DNA of 40,632 bases from Chloroflexota bacterium (GCA_022573285.1 JACZUF010000028.1:1-40632), one strand, 5' to 3'; positions 16,576 through 25,795 are shown, counted from the first letter of the stretch. The notes: generated from the sequence alone by a model not told the origin. Numbers and translations: made by a program.

Positions 16576-19161
16576 TCAGGCCCCCTCTTGAGCCTCCTTT
16601 TGAAGTTCGTAGAGCTTGTTTATAGCCTCAAGGGGCGTGAGGTTGGGTATGTCCAGTTCTCTTAGCAGCCCCTGCAACTTCCCCCCGCTATTGAATAAAG
16701 CCATCTGTTGCGCGGGCTCTCCCTTAGCCCGGCTGCGCCGGTCCCCGCTCTGGGCCTCCAGTTCGGCCAGCACCTCCCAGGCGCGGTTTATCACCCCCTG
16801 GGGCAGCCCGGCCAATTGGGCCACATGGACGCCGTAGCTCTTGTCGGCGCCGCCGGGCACGATCTTGTGCAAGAAGACCACCTTGCTGCCCTCTTCGGTC
16901 ACCGCCACGCTGTAGTTCCGGACGCCGGGCAGACTGGCGGCCAGGCGGGTGAGTTCGTGGTAGTGGGTGGCGAATAGGGTCTTGCACCCCAGCCTAGGGT
17001 CGTTATGGATGTGCTCAATCACCGAGCGCGCGATGGACAGGCCGTCGTAGGTGCTGGTGCCCCGGCCAATCTCGTCCAGAATCACCAGAGACCGGGGTGT
17101 GGCCTGGTTCAAGATTGCCGCGGTCTCAACCATCTCGACCATGAACGTGGACTGGCCGGTGGCCAGGTCGTCCTGCAGCCCGACCCTGGTGAAGATGCGG
17201 TCCACCAGGCCGATGGTAGCCTCCGAGGCCGGCACAAAGCTGCCGGTCTGGGCCATGAGGGTGATGATGGCCACCTGCCGGATGTAGGTGGACTTGCCGG
17301 CCATGTTGGGTCCGGTCAGCACCAGAATCCTGGTCTCGTCGTTGGAGAGTTCCACGTCATTGGGCACGTAGGCCCCCGTGCCCAACACCCGCTCCACCAC
17401 CGGGTGGCGGCCGTCCTTGACCCGGATGGCGTTGCCCAAGTCCAGCGTGGGCCGGACGTAGCCGTTCTCCACCGCGGCGTCGGCCAGGCCGGAGAAAACG
17501 TCCACCCTGGCGATGGCGGCGGCGGCCCGGCCGATGGCGGCGCCTGATTCGGCCAGTTGGGCGCAGACCCGGTGGTAGACGGCCCGTTCCGCTTCCTCGA
17601 GACGCTCCCGGGCGTTCAGCACCAGGGACTCATATTCCTTCAACTCTGGGACGATGTACCTTTCGGCGTTGGTCAGGGTCTGACGGCGTATGTAGTCCTC
17701 GGGCACCTTATCTATGTTGGACTTGCTGACCTCGATGTAGTAGCCGAAGACCTGGTTGTACCCCACCTTAAGGCCCTTGATCTGCGTACGTTCCCGTTCC
17801 CTTTGTTCCAGTCCGGCGATGAACTGCCGGGCGTTGGATGAGGCGCTCTTGAGCTCATCCATCTCCGGCGAGAACCCAGGCTTGATCACGTTCCCGTCCC
17901 CCACCGCGCCCACCGGGTCCGGGGCGATGGACTCGTCGATGAGCGAGCACACCTCGGGCAACGGGGTCAGTTGGCTACGGAGCCAGTCCAACTTGGGGCC
18001 GTCCAGCAGGTCCCGCAGGTTGGGCACGGCGGCCAGCCCGTCCTTCATGGCGATCAACTCCCTGGGAGCAACCGTGCCGGAGACGATGCGTCCGACGATG
18101 CGTTCCAGGTCGGCGACCCGGTTCAAGGAGGAGATCGCGGAGGTCCGTTTGAGGCCGTCCTGATAGAAATGTTCAACGGCATCGAGCCGTTGCTCCAGTC
18201 CCGGAAGGTCCAGCAGGGGCTGGCCCAGCCACTGGCGAAGCAACCGGCCTCCCATGGGGGTTTTGGTGCGGTCCAGGGCGGCCAGCAGGGACAGTTCTTT
18301 GCTCTCGTTGCGTCCCGCGGCGAAGAGCTCCAGGTTGCGGCGGGTCTGGGAGTCCAGGGCCATGAAGCTGCCGGTGGCGTAGATGGCCAGGTTGGCAAGC
18401 TGAAGTTTGGCGGCCTTTTGAGTCCGGGCCAGGTAACCCACGATGGCGCCGGCGGCGGCGACGGCCAGGTCCATGCCCTCGCAGCCGAAGGACTCCAGGG
18501 TGAGGATTCCGAAATGGGACAGCAGCGCCTGGCGGGCCTCCTCCGGATGGAAAGACCTCGGCTCCACGGCGGTCAGTTCGTAGCTTGGCCCGGCGCCGTT
18601 GCTACCCGGATTGGTCCAAAATGGGGGCTCGTCCGAGTCGGGAACCAGCACCTCGGCGGCTTCGATGCGCTCCAGTTCCAGGGGCAGTTCGTGGAGAGCC
18701 AGCTCGGTGGCCGAGAATTCGCCGGTGGTGATGTCCACGTAGGCCAGCCCCGCCCGTCCTTCGCCCCCGGACACAACGGAGACGGCGGCCAAGTAATTGT
18801 TGGTCTTCTGGTCCAAGAGGGCCGACTCGAGCACGGTGCCCGGAGTTACCACCCGCACCACCTCCCGGTCGACCAACCCTTTGGAGGCAGCCGGGTCGGA
18901 GGTCTGTTCGCAGATGGCGACCTTGTGGCCCTTTTTGATCAGTCTAGCCAGGTAGGTGTCCAGAGAATTGGCCGGCACCCCGGCCAGGGGCACCCGCAAA
19001 CCCTTGCCCATGCTGCGGGAGGTTAGGGTGATCTCGAGCTCTCTGGCGGCGAGTACGGCGTCATCGTCGAAGGTCTCGTAAAAGTCGCCTATCCGGAATA
19101 GCAATATCGCATCCGGATGGGCGCTCTTGATCTTGAGATATTGGCGGCGAATCGGCGTCAC
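16576..19161 (-). CDS. mutS: DNA mismatch repair protein MutS
   Basis: An 861-residue mismatch-recognition ATPase. The mismatch-binding Phe-x-Glu motif is in FRIGDFYETF near residues 22-31, and the Walker A GPNMAGKST is at 617-625, followed by the STFMVEM and ILDEIGRGTSTYDG motifs and a C-terminal helix-turn-helix region. Length and order are normal for MutS1. ATG 19161 begins directly at the conserved TPIRRQYLKIKSAHPDAILLF-type start. It heads the minus-strand group that also contains the ArsC/Spx-like gene, the HAD-like gene and mutL, with gaps of about 140 bases between the first three. Confidence 0.97.
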   Translation of the reverse strand: MTPIRRQYLKIKSAHPDAILLFRIGDFYETFDDDAVLAARELEITLTSRSMGKGLRVPLAGVPANSLDTYLARLIKKGHKVAICEQTSDPAASKGLVDREVVRVVTPGTVLESALLDQKTNNYLAAVSVVSGGEGRAGLAYVDITTGEFSATELALHELPLELERIEAAEVLVPDSDEPPFWTNPGSNGAGPSYELTAVEPRSFHPEEARQALLSHFGILTLESFGCEGMDLAVAAAGAIVGYLARTQKAAKLQLANLAIYATGSFMALDSQTRRNLELFAAGRNESKELSLLAALDRTKTPMGGRLLRQWLGQPLLDLPGLEQRLDAVEHFYQDGLKRTSAISSLNRVADLERIVGRIVSGTVAPRELIAMKDGLAAVPNLRDLLDGPKLDWLRSQLTPLPEVCSLIDESIAPDPVGAVGDGNVIKPGFSPEMDELKSASSNARQFIAGLEQRERERTQIKGLKVGYNQVFGYYIEVSKSNIDKVPEDYIRRQTLTNAERYIVPELKEYESLVLNARERLEEAERAVYHRVCAQLAESGAAIGRAAAAIARVDVFSGLADAAVENGYVRPTLDLGNAIRVKDGRHPVVERVLGTGAYVPNDVELSNDETRILVLTGPNMAGKSTYIRQVAIITLMAQTGSFVPASEATIGLVDRIFTRVGLQDDLATGQSTFMVEMVETAAILNQATPRSLVILDEIGRGTSTYDGLSIARSVIEHIHNDPRLGCKTLFATHYHELTRLAASLPGVRNYSVAVTEEGSKVVFLHKIVPGGADKSYGVHVAQLAGLPQGVINRAWEVLAELEAQSGDRRSRAKGEPAQQMALFNSGGKLQGLLRELDIPNLTPLEAINKLYELQKEAQEGA

Positions 19162-19354
19162 TACCCAACCATCCCCGTGGATTGCCCAGGGCCCTGTGGA
19201 TTACACCGGCCATTCTACTCCCAATTTCAGCCGCTGGGAGCACCCGCCGGTCAGCGGATAGAATCCGTTGGCGGCTGGGACGTTCAATTGATAGTTACAT
19301 TGGTAATCGAGGACTAGGCGCTATTGCAAAATCCTGCACGACCCGCTGTTGGGT
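19162..19354. other. Gene-free stretch upstream of mutS
   Basis: No convincing coding frame on either strand. It must hold the mutS promoter, reading toward lower coordinates. A TTGAAC on the minus strand near 19284 is a possible -35, but I see no good -10 at the right distance. A small ACCC/GGGT hairpin ends the stretch at 19341-19354. Confidence 0.4.
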
Positions 19355-19458
19355 CCTTCGACAGACTCAGGACAAACGGTAAAGACACCCCCTTCCGTTC
19401 GTGGGGAGCCCTTCGGTACGCTCAGGACAGGCTTGTGGAACCATTTTTGAAATGGCTT
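19355..19458. repeat. Dispersed inverted repeat, copy 2
   Basis: It starts CCTTCGACAGACTCAGGAC and contains the imperfect arms ACTCAGGACAAACGG and CCGTTCGTGGGGAGC, a second internal TTCGGTACGCTCAGGACAGG unit, and a tail CCATTTTTGAAATGG that is itself a 6-bp hairpin. The tail ends at the stop codon of the minus-strand flavoprotein gene. The same order and tail occur in copy 1 at 1327-1409. Confidence 0.7.
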
Positions 19459-20238
19459 TTAGGGTTTCCAGAAGCGCTCTTCGGCGAAGTTCCAGCCCCT
19501 GGGCACGAACTTTTCTTTCACGTCTTCGATCATGCCGGGGTGGCCGCAGGCGTAAATCTTGGTGTCGTCTTTGGGCAGATTGAATCTCTCCAGGTACTCC
19601 TCGGCAATGGTGTTAACCCGTCCGGTTACGCCTTCCCAGCCGGCGTTCCTGGCCTCGGTTGGCCGGCTGACCGTGGAGACGAATTTTACCGTCTCCGGGT
19701 GCTTCTCGGCCAGCTCGTTGAACTCTGCGTCGTAGGTGAATTCGTCGGCGTAGCTGGCGCCGAACATGATGTAGAAGACGTGGTTTTCGCCAGCGCCGTC
19801 GTGGAGGTACTGGCGCACCATGCTGACCGATGGGGCCACGCCGGTGACGGTGGACAGCATGAAGTGGTGGTGCACCTTCCGGTCCATGGTGAAGATGCCC
19901 TTGGCCCTGGGCCGGACGGACATGCAGTCCCCCACCTTCAGTTCCCACATGCGCGGGGTCAGTTCTCCGTCGGGCACCAACTCCACGAAGATCTCCAAGT
20001 ATTTCTCGTAGGGCGCCGAGATGATGGAGTAGGCCCTTTCGATCTTGCCCAGTCCCAGGGTGCAATACTGGCCGGCTTTAAAGTTGAACTGCACCGATGG
20101 TTCCAGTTTGATGACCATCAGGTCTTCGGTTATGTCCCGGCGCTCCACCAATCTGGCCGTGGGAAACGCTGGGTTCGGGGTCAGGTCCAAAGCACCGGCC
20201 TGCCCCGTGCCGAGCTCCGTGGATGTTGCCTCTGCCAT
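19459..20238 (-). CDS. Ferredoxin-NADP reductase-like flavoprotein
   Basis: A 259-residue FAD/NAD(P) protein. The FAD-binding barrel has RAYSIIS at 68-74, and the NAD(P)-binding half has TGVAPSVSM at 132-140 and ACGHPGMIEDV at 230-240. There is no ferredoxin domain and no DxxCGxxC iron-sulfur motif, so it resembles the plant/bacterial FPR type rather than PyrK/NfnA. The C-terminus ends in an aromatic ERFWKP. It lies 86 bases downstream of the large FdhA/NuoG-like gene on the same strand and may exchange electrons between that NADH module and NADPH or ferredoxin; this link is inferred. Confidence 0.88.
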   Translation of the reverse strand: MAEATSTELGTGQAGALDLTPNPAFPTARLVERRDITEDLMVIKLEPSVQFNFKAGQYCTLGLGKIERAYSIISAPYEKYLEIFVELVPDGELTPRMWELKVGDCMSVRPRAKGIFTMDRKVHHHFMLSTVTGVAPSVSMVRQYLHDGAGENHVFYIMFGASYADEFTYDAEFNELAEKHPETVKFVSTVSRPTEARNAGWEGVTGRVNTIAEEYLERFNLPKDDTKIYACGHPGMIEDVKEKFVPRGWNFAEERFWKP

Positions 20239-20324
20239 TCTTACTCCTTGGTTACTTGGGTTACTTGCCGCTGATTATCGTCACTTGACCTCAGGGCCAA
20301 GTTTCAATCCATATCTGGATTCTT

Positions 20325-23150
20325 CTAGTCGATCTTATTGACGCGGGCCCGGCGTACAACCAGCCCAGGCACCCGGGATGCGGGCTCCTTCTCCTCGGAG
20401 CATTGCAGGTCAATCGCCAACTGCCCAAATAGGAAAGTTGATGCGACGACGCCGACAGGAATGGCTTCGTTGATGTAGGCCACGCCAACCAGCCTGCCGG
20501 CCGCCGTCTCCACCAGCACCTCGCCGCCCTCCTCGATGGACAATGAGGCGGCGTCGGCGGGGTTCAATTCCACGATTTCATCCCTCTGAATGGTGTTGAG
20601 GCGTCCGGTTTTGACGATTTTTATCTCCCGCTCCTGCTGCAACAGGACCCGTCCCGGCACGAACCAGAGCGGGAAATCAGGGTCCTCGCCGTCCTCGGCC
20701 ACCGCAAAGGCCGGTGTGATTGGTTCCGCTCTCCGGTCACTGAAGCCGCCTTCGTACAGGATGGGCGTGCCCTTGCCGCCGCTCTGGACCGGCCACTGTA
20801 GACCCAGGTCCTCCCGGCTGGCGTACAGCACCTGGGTCGGCTGCGGGCTCTTCAGGTCCGTCTTGAACACCAAGCCTCCTTGGTTCGCCAGGCCCCGGTA
20901 GGAGACCTCGGCATAGACCGGCGCCACGCGGGCTATCTCATCCATTGTCTCAGAGGGCGACGTTAGTAGAAAGCCCGGCGCCCCCATCTTGTGGGCCACA
21001 TCGCGGATCACCTGCCATTCCGGGCGCGCGCCTCCCTCAGGCAGGCTCCTGCCCGGTTTCAACCGTTGGATGCGCCGTTCCAGGTTGGTGAAGGTGCCGT
21101 CTTTCTCGGCGAAGGTTGACCGGGGCAAGACCACATCGGCCCTCTGGGCGGTGGCGCCCATGAAAGTGTCGCAGACCACCAGGAATTCCAGGTTATCCAA
21201 GGCGGCCAGGCCGTCTCCCAGCTTGCCGTTGCTGAAATTGGGACTGTCTCCGATGACGAATGCGGACTTGACCCGGCCGTCCCTGGCGCCTTCAAGTATC
21301 TGGGCCAGGCCCAGTCCGGGGGTCTCGGGGATGGACGAGCCCCAGAATGCCTCGATTGCCTGTCTGTCCTCCGGGTTTGAGACCCGCCGGTATCCCGGCA
21401 GCCGGTCGGGCACGCAGCCCACGTCCCAGGCGCCCTGCTCATTGGCGCCGGGGCGCATGGGGTAGATCCCCGCGCCCGGCTTGCCCAAATTTCCAGTCAC
21501 CAACACCAGGTTCACCAGAGACAGAACGCAGTCCCGCGCCAACTGCGGCTGGATATTGTCCAGGGCGTAGACCAGAGCGCTCGTTTCCGCCCCGCCGTAC
21601 AGGCGCGCCGCTTCGGCGATGTCCGCGGCAGCGACCTGGGTTACTTTCGAGACCTCTTCCAGGTCGAGGGCGCTTAGGGCGTATTGCAGGGTGGCTGGAC
21701 TCTCGCAATTCTCGGCCAGCCAATCGTCATCCTGGAACCCCTGATCGATGACCGACTTCAGCAGCCCGCCCAGCAACAGTTGTTCGGTGCCGGGCGCCGG
21801 GCGGAGCCAGACGTGGGCGTAGCGCGTCAATTCCACTTCCCTGGAGTCGATGACCACCAGTTTGGCGTTCTTCCGCGCCGCCCGTTTGATGGGCACGGCC
21901 ACCACGTTGTGCTCCTCGGTGACGTTGCTGCTGAAAACTAGGATGCACCCCGATTGCTCCAGGTCCCAGATGGGGTTGGTGGCCCCGGCGTAGCCCAGCG
22001 ACTGCTCCAGGCCCAGGGTCAACTCAGGCTGGACGTTGGAGGTCTGGTCGATATTGTTGGACTTCATTGCCGTGCGGGCGAACTTCTGGGCCAGGTAGTG
22101 CTCTTCATTGGTGCTGTCGGGCGCGGTCAGAAAGGCGAACGCCTCCCCGGAGTATTCGGCAAGGCGGGTGGCCACCACGTCCAACGCCTCGTCCCAGGTC
22201 GTTTCCACCAGTTGGCCGTCGCGGCGGACCAAGGGCGTCTGCAATCTGCTGGGGTCGTTCACGAATTCGAGACCGAACTTGCCCTTGAAGCAGGCCTGGC
22301 CGTGGTTGGCCGGGGAGTTGATCTCGGGCACGGCCCGGATCAGCGTCCCGTCGCCGTCGTACTCCACGTTCAACTGGCAGCCCACGGGGCAGAGTGGACA
22401 GATGGTGCGTTCCACCTTGCGGGGTTTGTCCCACTTGTGGTCCCGCTCGACCAGGGCGCCCACGGGGCAGACGTCGATGCAGGCGCCGCAGAACTCGCAA
22501 CCCGACTCCAGCAGGGAGGTGCCGAAAGAAGTGCCCACCAGCGCCTGACCACTGCGCTCGGTGAACGCGATGGCATCGTCGCCACGCAACTGGTCGCAGG
22601 CGTTGACACAGCGTCCGCAGACGATGCACAGGTTGTAGTCGCGGTCGTAGAAGGGATCGGCCAATTCCAAGGGGATATTCCGGTACTTGTATTTCAGCGG
22701 AGATTCCAGGTTCATCCCCAGATAGCGGACCGTGTCTTTAAGCTCGCACCGCTCGTTCTTGGGGCAGGTGACGCAGCGGTCGTTGACCGAGACATGGCGC
22801 AGGCACACGTCGGCGGGGCCGCAGATATCGACCCGGTGACAGGTGAGGCAGCCGCTGGGATGCTCGGCGATCAGCATCTCCATGATCGAGCGGCGCAGGT
22901 CGTTGACCTCGGTCGACCCGGTCTGGACCTTCATGCCGTCGGCCACGGGCATGGTGCAGGCGGTGGGGAAGCCGCGTTGGCCCTCCACGCTGACCACGCA
23001 CATCCGGCAGGCGCCGAAGGGCTTCATCCCGGGGTGAAAGCAAAGGTATGGGACGTAGACCCCGGCCTCGATGGCCGCTTCCAAGACCATCTTGCCCGGC
23101 TGGGTCTTAACCTCTTGGCCATCAAAGCTGATGGTGATTTCGTCAGCCAT
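20325..23150 (-). CDS. NuoG/formate dehydrogenase-alpha-like iron-sulfur molybdopterin-fold subunit
   Basis: A 941-residue multi-cluster protein: [2Fe-2S] domain C37/C48/C51/C65, NuoG-type cluster region with H97, C101, C104 and C110, an extra Cys set C126/C129/C135, two ferredoxin-type [4Fe-4S] motifs (C175/C178/C181/C185 and C218/C221/C224/C228), and the Mo-domain cluster C251/C254/C258/C287, followed by the molybdopterin oxidoreductase fold and a C-terminal MGD-binding-like domain. The order matches NAD-linked formate dehydrogenase alpha. At the position of the Mo-ligating Cys/Sec-His the sequence reads DQTSNVQPE (368-376), with neither Cys nor Sec. It is therefore probably a NuoG-like electron conduit rather than a formate dehydrogenase. 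Confidence 0.88.
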   Translation of the reverse strand: MADEITISFDGQEVKTQPGKMVLEAAIEAGVYVPYLCFHPGMKPFGACRMCVVSVEGQRGFPTACTMPVADGMKVQTGSTEVNDLRRSIMEMLIAEHPSGCLTCHRVDICGPADVCLRHVSVNDRCVTCPKNERCELKDTVRYLGMNLESPLKYKYRNIPLELADPFYDRDYNLCIVCGRCVNACDQLRGDDAIAFTERSGQALVGTSFGTSLLESGCEFCGACIDVCPVGALVERDHKWDKPRKVERTICPLCPVGCQLNVEYDGDGTLIRAVPEINSPANHGQACFKGKFGLEFVNDPSRLQTPLVRRDGQLVETTWDEALDVVATRLAEYSGEAFAFLTAPDSTNEEHYLAQKFARTAMKSNNIDQTSNVQPELTLGLEQSLGYAGATNPIWDLEQSGCILVFSSNVTEEHNVVAVPIKRAARKNAKLVVIDSREVELTRYAHVWLRPAPGTEQLLLGGLLKSVIDQGFQDDDWLAENCESPATLQYALSALDLEEVSKVTQVAAADIAEAARLYGGAETSALVYALDNIQPQLARDCVLSLVNLVLVTGNLGKPGAGIYPMRPGANEQGAWDVGCVPDRLPGYRRVSNPEDRQAIEAFWGSSIPETPGLGLAQILEGARDGRVKSAFVIGDSPNFSNGKLGDGLAALDNLEFLVVCDTFMGATAQRADVVLPRSTFAEKDGTFTNLERRIQRLKPGRSLPEGGARPEWQVIRDVAHKMGAPGFLLTSPSETMDEIARVAPVYAEVSYRGLANQGGLVFKTDLKSPQPTQVLYASREDLGLQWPVQSGGKGTPILYEGGFSDRRAEPITPAFAVAEDGEDPDFPLWFVPGRVLLQQEREIKIVKTGRLNTIQRDEIVELNPADAASLSIEEGGEVLVETAAGRLVGVAYINEAIPVGVVASTFLFGQLAIDLQCSEEKEPASRVPGLVVRRARVNKID

Positions 23151-23192
23151 TTATAAGCCTTTATATCTTGCCGTACAGGCAGTCAGATTCGG

Positions 23193-24935
23193 TTAACGGC
23201 GCGAGGCCGCCGGCGAAAACCGGGGCATCAAGCAGACCCCAGTGGGGCACTTCCGGTCCAGGATGTGGGCATCGAATTCGGGCCCGAAGTAACGCAGGGC
23301 CGAGGACACCGGGTTGAAGCCCAGTTGGCCGTGGCCGCAGAGGGAGCCCGCCTGCATGTTCTCGCCGATGCTCCGCATCAGGGTCAAGTCTTCCGCCGTG
23401 CCTTCAAGGGAACAGATGCGCTCCAAGACCTCTAGGAGGTGGCTCATGCCCATGCGGCAGGGGAAACACTTCCCGCAGGACTCGTACTGGCAGAAGGCGA
23501 TCAACGACCGGGTGAGGTCCACGACGCAGGTGCTCTCGTCGGCGGCGATGATGCCTCCCGCGCCCATGATGGCCCCGGCGTCCCGCAACACCTCGAAGTC
23601 CAACACCAAGTCTATGTCGTCCGCGCCCAGCACGCCGCCCAACGGCCCTCCGGTCTGGAGGAGTTTCAACGCTTTGCCGCCCGGCACTCCGCCGGCGGCC
23701 TCATAGATCACGTCTTTAAGGTTGATGCCCAGGGGCACCTCCACCATCCCGGTGTATTTCAAGGAACCCGACAGGCAGAGGATGGCGGTGCCGGTGCTCG
23801 TGTCGTGACCGATGCTGGCGAACCACTCGCCGCCCTTGGAGACGATCTCCGGGACGTAGGCCAGGGTTTTGACGTTGTTGATGTTGGTGGGTTTGCCGAA
23901 GAGGCCCACCTGGGCCGGGAAGGGCGGCCGGAACCTGGGCATGGCCCGCTTGCCCTCGATGGCTTCCATCAGCGCCGATTCTTCGCCGGCCACGTAGGAG
24001 TCGCCGGTCAGAGCAATCTCCAATTCGTAGCTGAAATCCGAACCCATGATGTTCTCGCCCAGCAGGCCCATTTCTTCGGCCTGGCGCACGGCGCCACGGC
24101 AGCGCTCGATGGGGCCGTCATGGCCGTGGCGGATGAAGATGTAGCCCTTGCTGGCCCCGGTGGCGTAGCCCGCGATGATCATCCCTTCAACCAGGGTGTG
24201 GGGGTCGCTCTCCAAGATATTCTTGTCGTTGAAAGCCCCCGGGTCGCCCTCTTCGCAATTGCAGAGGACGTACTTCTCGGTTGCCGGATTTCCGGCCAAG
24301 AAGCTCCACTTGACGGCGGTGGGGAAGGCCGCGCCGCCCCGGCCTCTGAGGCCCGACGCCTTTACCTCTTCCAGGGTCTCTTCGCTGGTCAGGATGGTGA
24401 GGGCCTTGTGGAGGGCCTGGTAACCGCCGTTGGCCACGTACTGATAGATGTCCAGCGGGTCGATGTTGCCGGCGTTCCTGAGGGCGATGCGGTTCTCCCA
24501 GACCCGCATGGGGTGCTGGTCCAGGTCGGGGATGCCCTCAGGCGGCGGGGCGTCGCTCCCTTCTTGGGTCAGATATCCCAAGGCCATGGCGGTCACGGGA
24601 GTGCCCCCCGAAACGTGGGAAGAGACGATCTCGGCCACGTTTTCCGGATCTACGTTGCCGTAGAAGACTCGGTGCCCGCCCGGAAGCTGCACGTCCAAGA
24701 GCGGCTCGGCGAAACAGAGGCCCAGACACCCCACGAGGCTCACCGCAGCGGCGACGCCCTGACTCTCCAGGGCCGATTCCACTGCCGACACCACGGCGTC
24801 AGCCCCGGCGGCCTCGCCGCAGAGGGCGGTCCCGATCCGTATCCAAGGACGCGGGCCGGCGGTGAGTTCCTGCCAGCGCCTTTCAGCCTCCAGCCCGAGT
24901 TCCAAGAAACTAGCCGCCATTTCCGTCCTGCTCAA
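23193..24935 (-). CDS. nuoF: NADH dehydrogenase flavoprotein subunit (NuoF/HoxF-like)
   Basis: A 580-residue subunit that oxidises NAD(P)H and holds FMN. It has an N-terminal thioredoxin-like extension (about 30-110, C39, C70, C74) as in HoxF/HndC-type proteins. The Nuo51 domain carries GRGGAAF at 198-204, the FMN/NADH-contact segment GEESALMEAIEGKRAMPR and the N3 [4Fe-4S] ligands C487, C490, C493 and C533. It has no C-terminal ferredoxin tail but a last Cys pair in KCPTGVC. The start at 24935 overlaps the NuoE-like gene by 26 bases. With the NuoE- and NuoG-like genes it forms a soluble diaphorase. Confidence 0.93.
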   Translation of the reverse strand: MSRTEMAASFLELGLEAERRWQELTAGPRPWIRIGTALCGEAAGADAVVSAVESALESQGVAAAVSLVGCLGLCFAEPLLDVQLPGGHRVFYGNVDPENVAEIVSSHVSGGTPVTAMALGYLTQEGSDAPPPEGIPDLDQHPMRVWENRIALRNAGNIDPLDIYQYVANGGYQALHKALTILTSEETLEEVKASGLRGRGGAAFPTAVKWSFLAGNPATEKYVLCNCEEGDPGAFNDKNILESDPHTLVEGMIIAGYATGASKGYIFIRHGHDGPIERCRGAVRQAEEMGLLGENIMGSDFSYELEIALTGDSYVAGEESALMEAIEGKRAMPRFRPPFPAQVGLFGKPTNINNVKTLAYVPEIVSKGGEWFASIGHDTSTGTAILCLSGSLKYTGMVEVPLGINLKDVIYEAAGGVPGGKALKLLQTGGPLGGVLGADDIDLVLDFEVLRDAGAIMGAGGIIAADESTCVVDLTRSLIAFCQYESCGKCFPCRMGMSHLLEVLERICSLEGTAEDLTLMRSIGENMQAGSLCGHGQLGFNPVSSALRYFGPEFDAHILDRKCPTGVCLMPRFSPAASRR

Positions 24936-25389
24936 GAAGGCTGGCTACCTTCTTGGCTGCCGATTCGGGAGTAACCCTTCCGGCCAGGTGATGGTCCAAG
25001 GACATCACCGGCGCCTGGGAGCAAGCCCCGAGACAGGTGTTGAATCTCACGGTGAGGCGCATGTCAGGGGTGTCGCCCGCAGCCTCGAGTCCGGCGGCCT
25101 CCAGGACCGATTTGAACACGCCCATGGCTCCGACTACATGGCAGGAAGCGCCCCAGCACACCTCGACCGCATGTTCGGCGGGCGGCTCAAACCGGAAGTT
25201 TGGATAGAAGGAGGCCACGGCCCAGACGTCGTTGACGGTGGCGTTGGAGAATCCGGCCACGAATTCCAGCGCATCTTTGGGTATGTAACCCAACTCGTCT
25301 TCAACGGCGAGCAGGGACGACAGCACGGTTACGGTCGGCTGAGTCTGACCGTGGACTGCGTCGTGGATCCGCTGTTCTAGCCCACTCAT
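24910..25389 (-). CDS. nuoE: NADH dehydrogenase 24 kDa subunit (NuoE-like)
   Basis: A 159-residue thioredoxin-like [2Fe-2S] protein with ligands C78/C83 and C119/C123 (CWGASC and CLGAC), and the helical N-terminal domain with the AVEDELGYIP motif. It carries electrons out of the flavin subunit to the iron-sulfur chain. It is first in the minus-strand nuoE-nuoF-nuoG-like operon and overlaps nuoF. The gene set lacks membrane Nuo subunits here, which suggests a soluble complex. Confidence 0.93.
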   Translation of the reverse strand: MSGLEQRIHDAVHGQTQPTVTVLSSLLAVEDELGYIPKDALEFVAGFSNATVNDVWAVASFYPNFRFEPPAEHAVEVCWGASCHVVGAMGVFKSVLEAAGLEAAGDTPDMRLTVRFNTCLGACSQAPVMSLDHHLAGRVTPESAAKKVASLLEQDGNGG

Positions 25390-25447
25390 GGTCTGGGCTC
25401 CTGATCGATCGGGCTTGGGACCGGCTCGGACCGGGGAAATTTCAGCG

Positions 25448-25475
25448 AATAAACAGTTCGTGAAATCAGTAACAA
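25448..25475 (-). promoter_or_regulatory. Possible nuoE operon promoter
   Basis: On the minus strand TTGTTA (25475-25470), 16-base spacer, TTTATT (25453-25448), about 60 bases before the nuoE ATG. A second weaker candidate overlaps it (TTGGCC with TTAGAT, 17-base spacer). Confidence 0.35.
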
Positions 25476-25597
25476 TCTAAGCGCGATGGTAACACAGGGC
25501 CAAGGGTGATTCAACCAGAATCCCGGCCCCAAATCGATGGTTGCGGAGCGCCCAAGCCCATCGTCTGAACAGTGGTCCGGGATAAGAAAAAGGGGCG

Positions 25598-25614
25598 TCC
25601 CGACATAGTCGGGA
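25598..25614. repeat. Short perfect palindrome (7-bp stem)
   Basis: TCCCGAC, loop ATA, GTCGGGA. It lies within a wider GGGGC/GCCCC context and looks like a small REP element. Confidence 0.5.
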
Positions 25615-25656
25615 GCCAGGCCCCCCAAACTTAATAGCAGTACGCGTTCAAAAGAA

Positions 25657-25685
25657 GTAGGGGCACGGCATTGCCGTGCCCCTAC
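25657..25685. repeat. Long perfect palindrome (14-bp stem)
   Basis: The arms GTAGGGGCACGGCA and TGCCGTGCCCCTAC are perfectly complementary around a single T. Such a long perfect stem is not needed by any nearby gene and is typical of small dispersed palindromic elements. Confidence 0.7.
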
Positions 25686-25708
25686 GCACCTCAAGGCAAC
25701 CGTTCTGG

Positions 25709-25728
25709 ATTCCGGCCTTCGCCGGAAT
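25709..25728. repeat. REP-like hairpin with CTTC tetraloop
   Basis: ATTCCGGC, loop CTTC, GCCGGAAT: an 8-bp perfect stem flanked by TTCTGG and GACGAAAG. It closely resembles a widespread intergenic repeat type. Confidence 0.65.
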
Positions 25729-25735
25729 GACGAAA

Positions 25736-25767
25736 GCGGCTCTGCCGATATTCAATGGCAGAGCCGC
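25736..25767 (-). terminator. Likely terminator of the UGSC gene
   Basis: The perfect 11-bp arms GCGGCTCTGCC and GGCAGAGCCGC enclose a 10-base loop, 28 bases past the UGSC stop in the minus transcript, followed there by TTTCGT. The T-run is short, so strength is uncertain. Confidence 0.55.
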
Positions 25768-25795
25768 CTCTCAATTCCCCTTGGGCTACAAAGGT

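Larger units (their letters stand above)
25390..25795. other. Gene-free, hairpin-rich intergenic region
   Basis: About 400 bases without a credible coding frame. It holds the likely nuoE promoter at its left end and a run of four separate perfect hairpins between 25598 and 25767, annotated individually. The mix of unrelated palindromes points to accumulation of small REP-type elements. Confidence 0.7.

Noticed and set aside
20325..23150. Call as a functional formate dehydrogenase
   Set aside because: The Mo-ligating Cys/Sec and adjacent His are absent at the expected site.
25598..25767. CRISPR array
   Set aside because: The hairpins are all different, with no repeated unit and no regular spacing.
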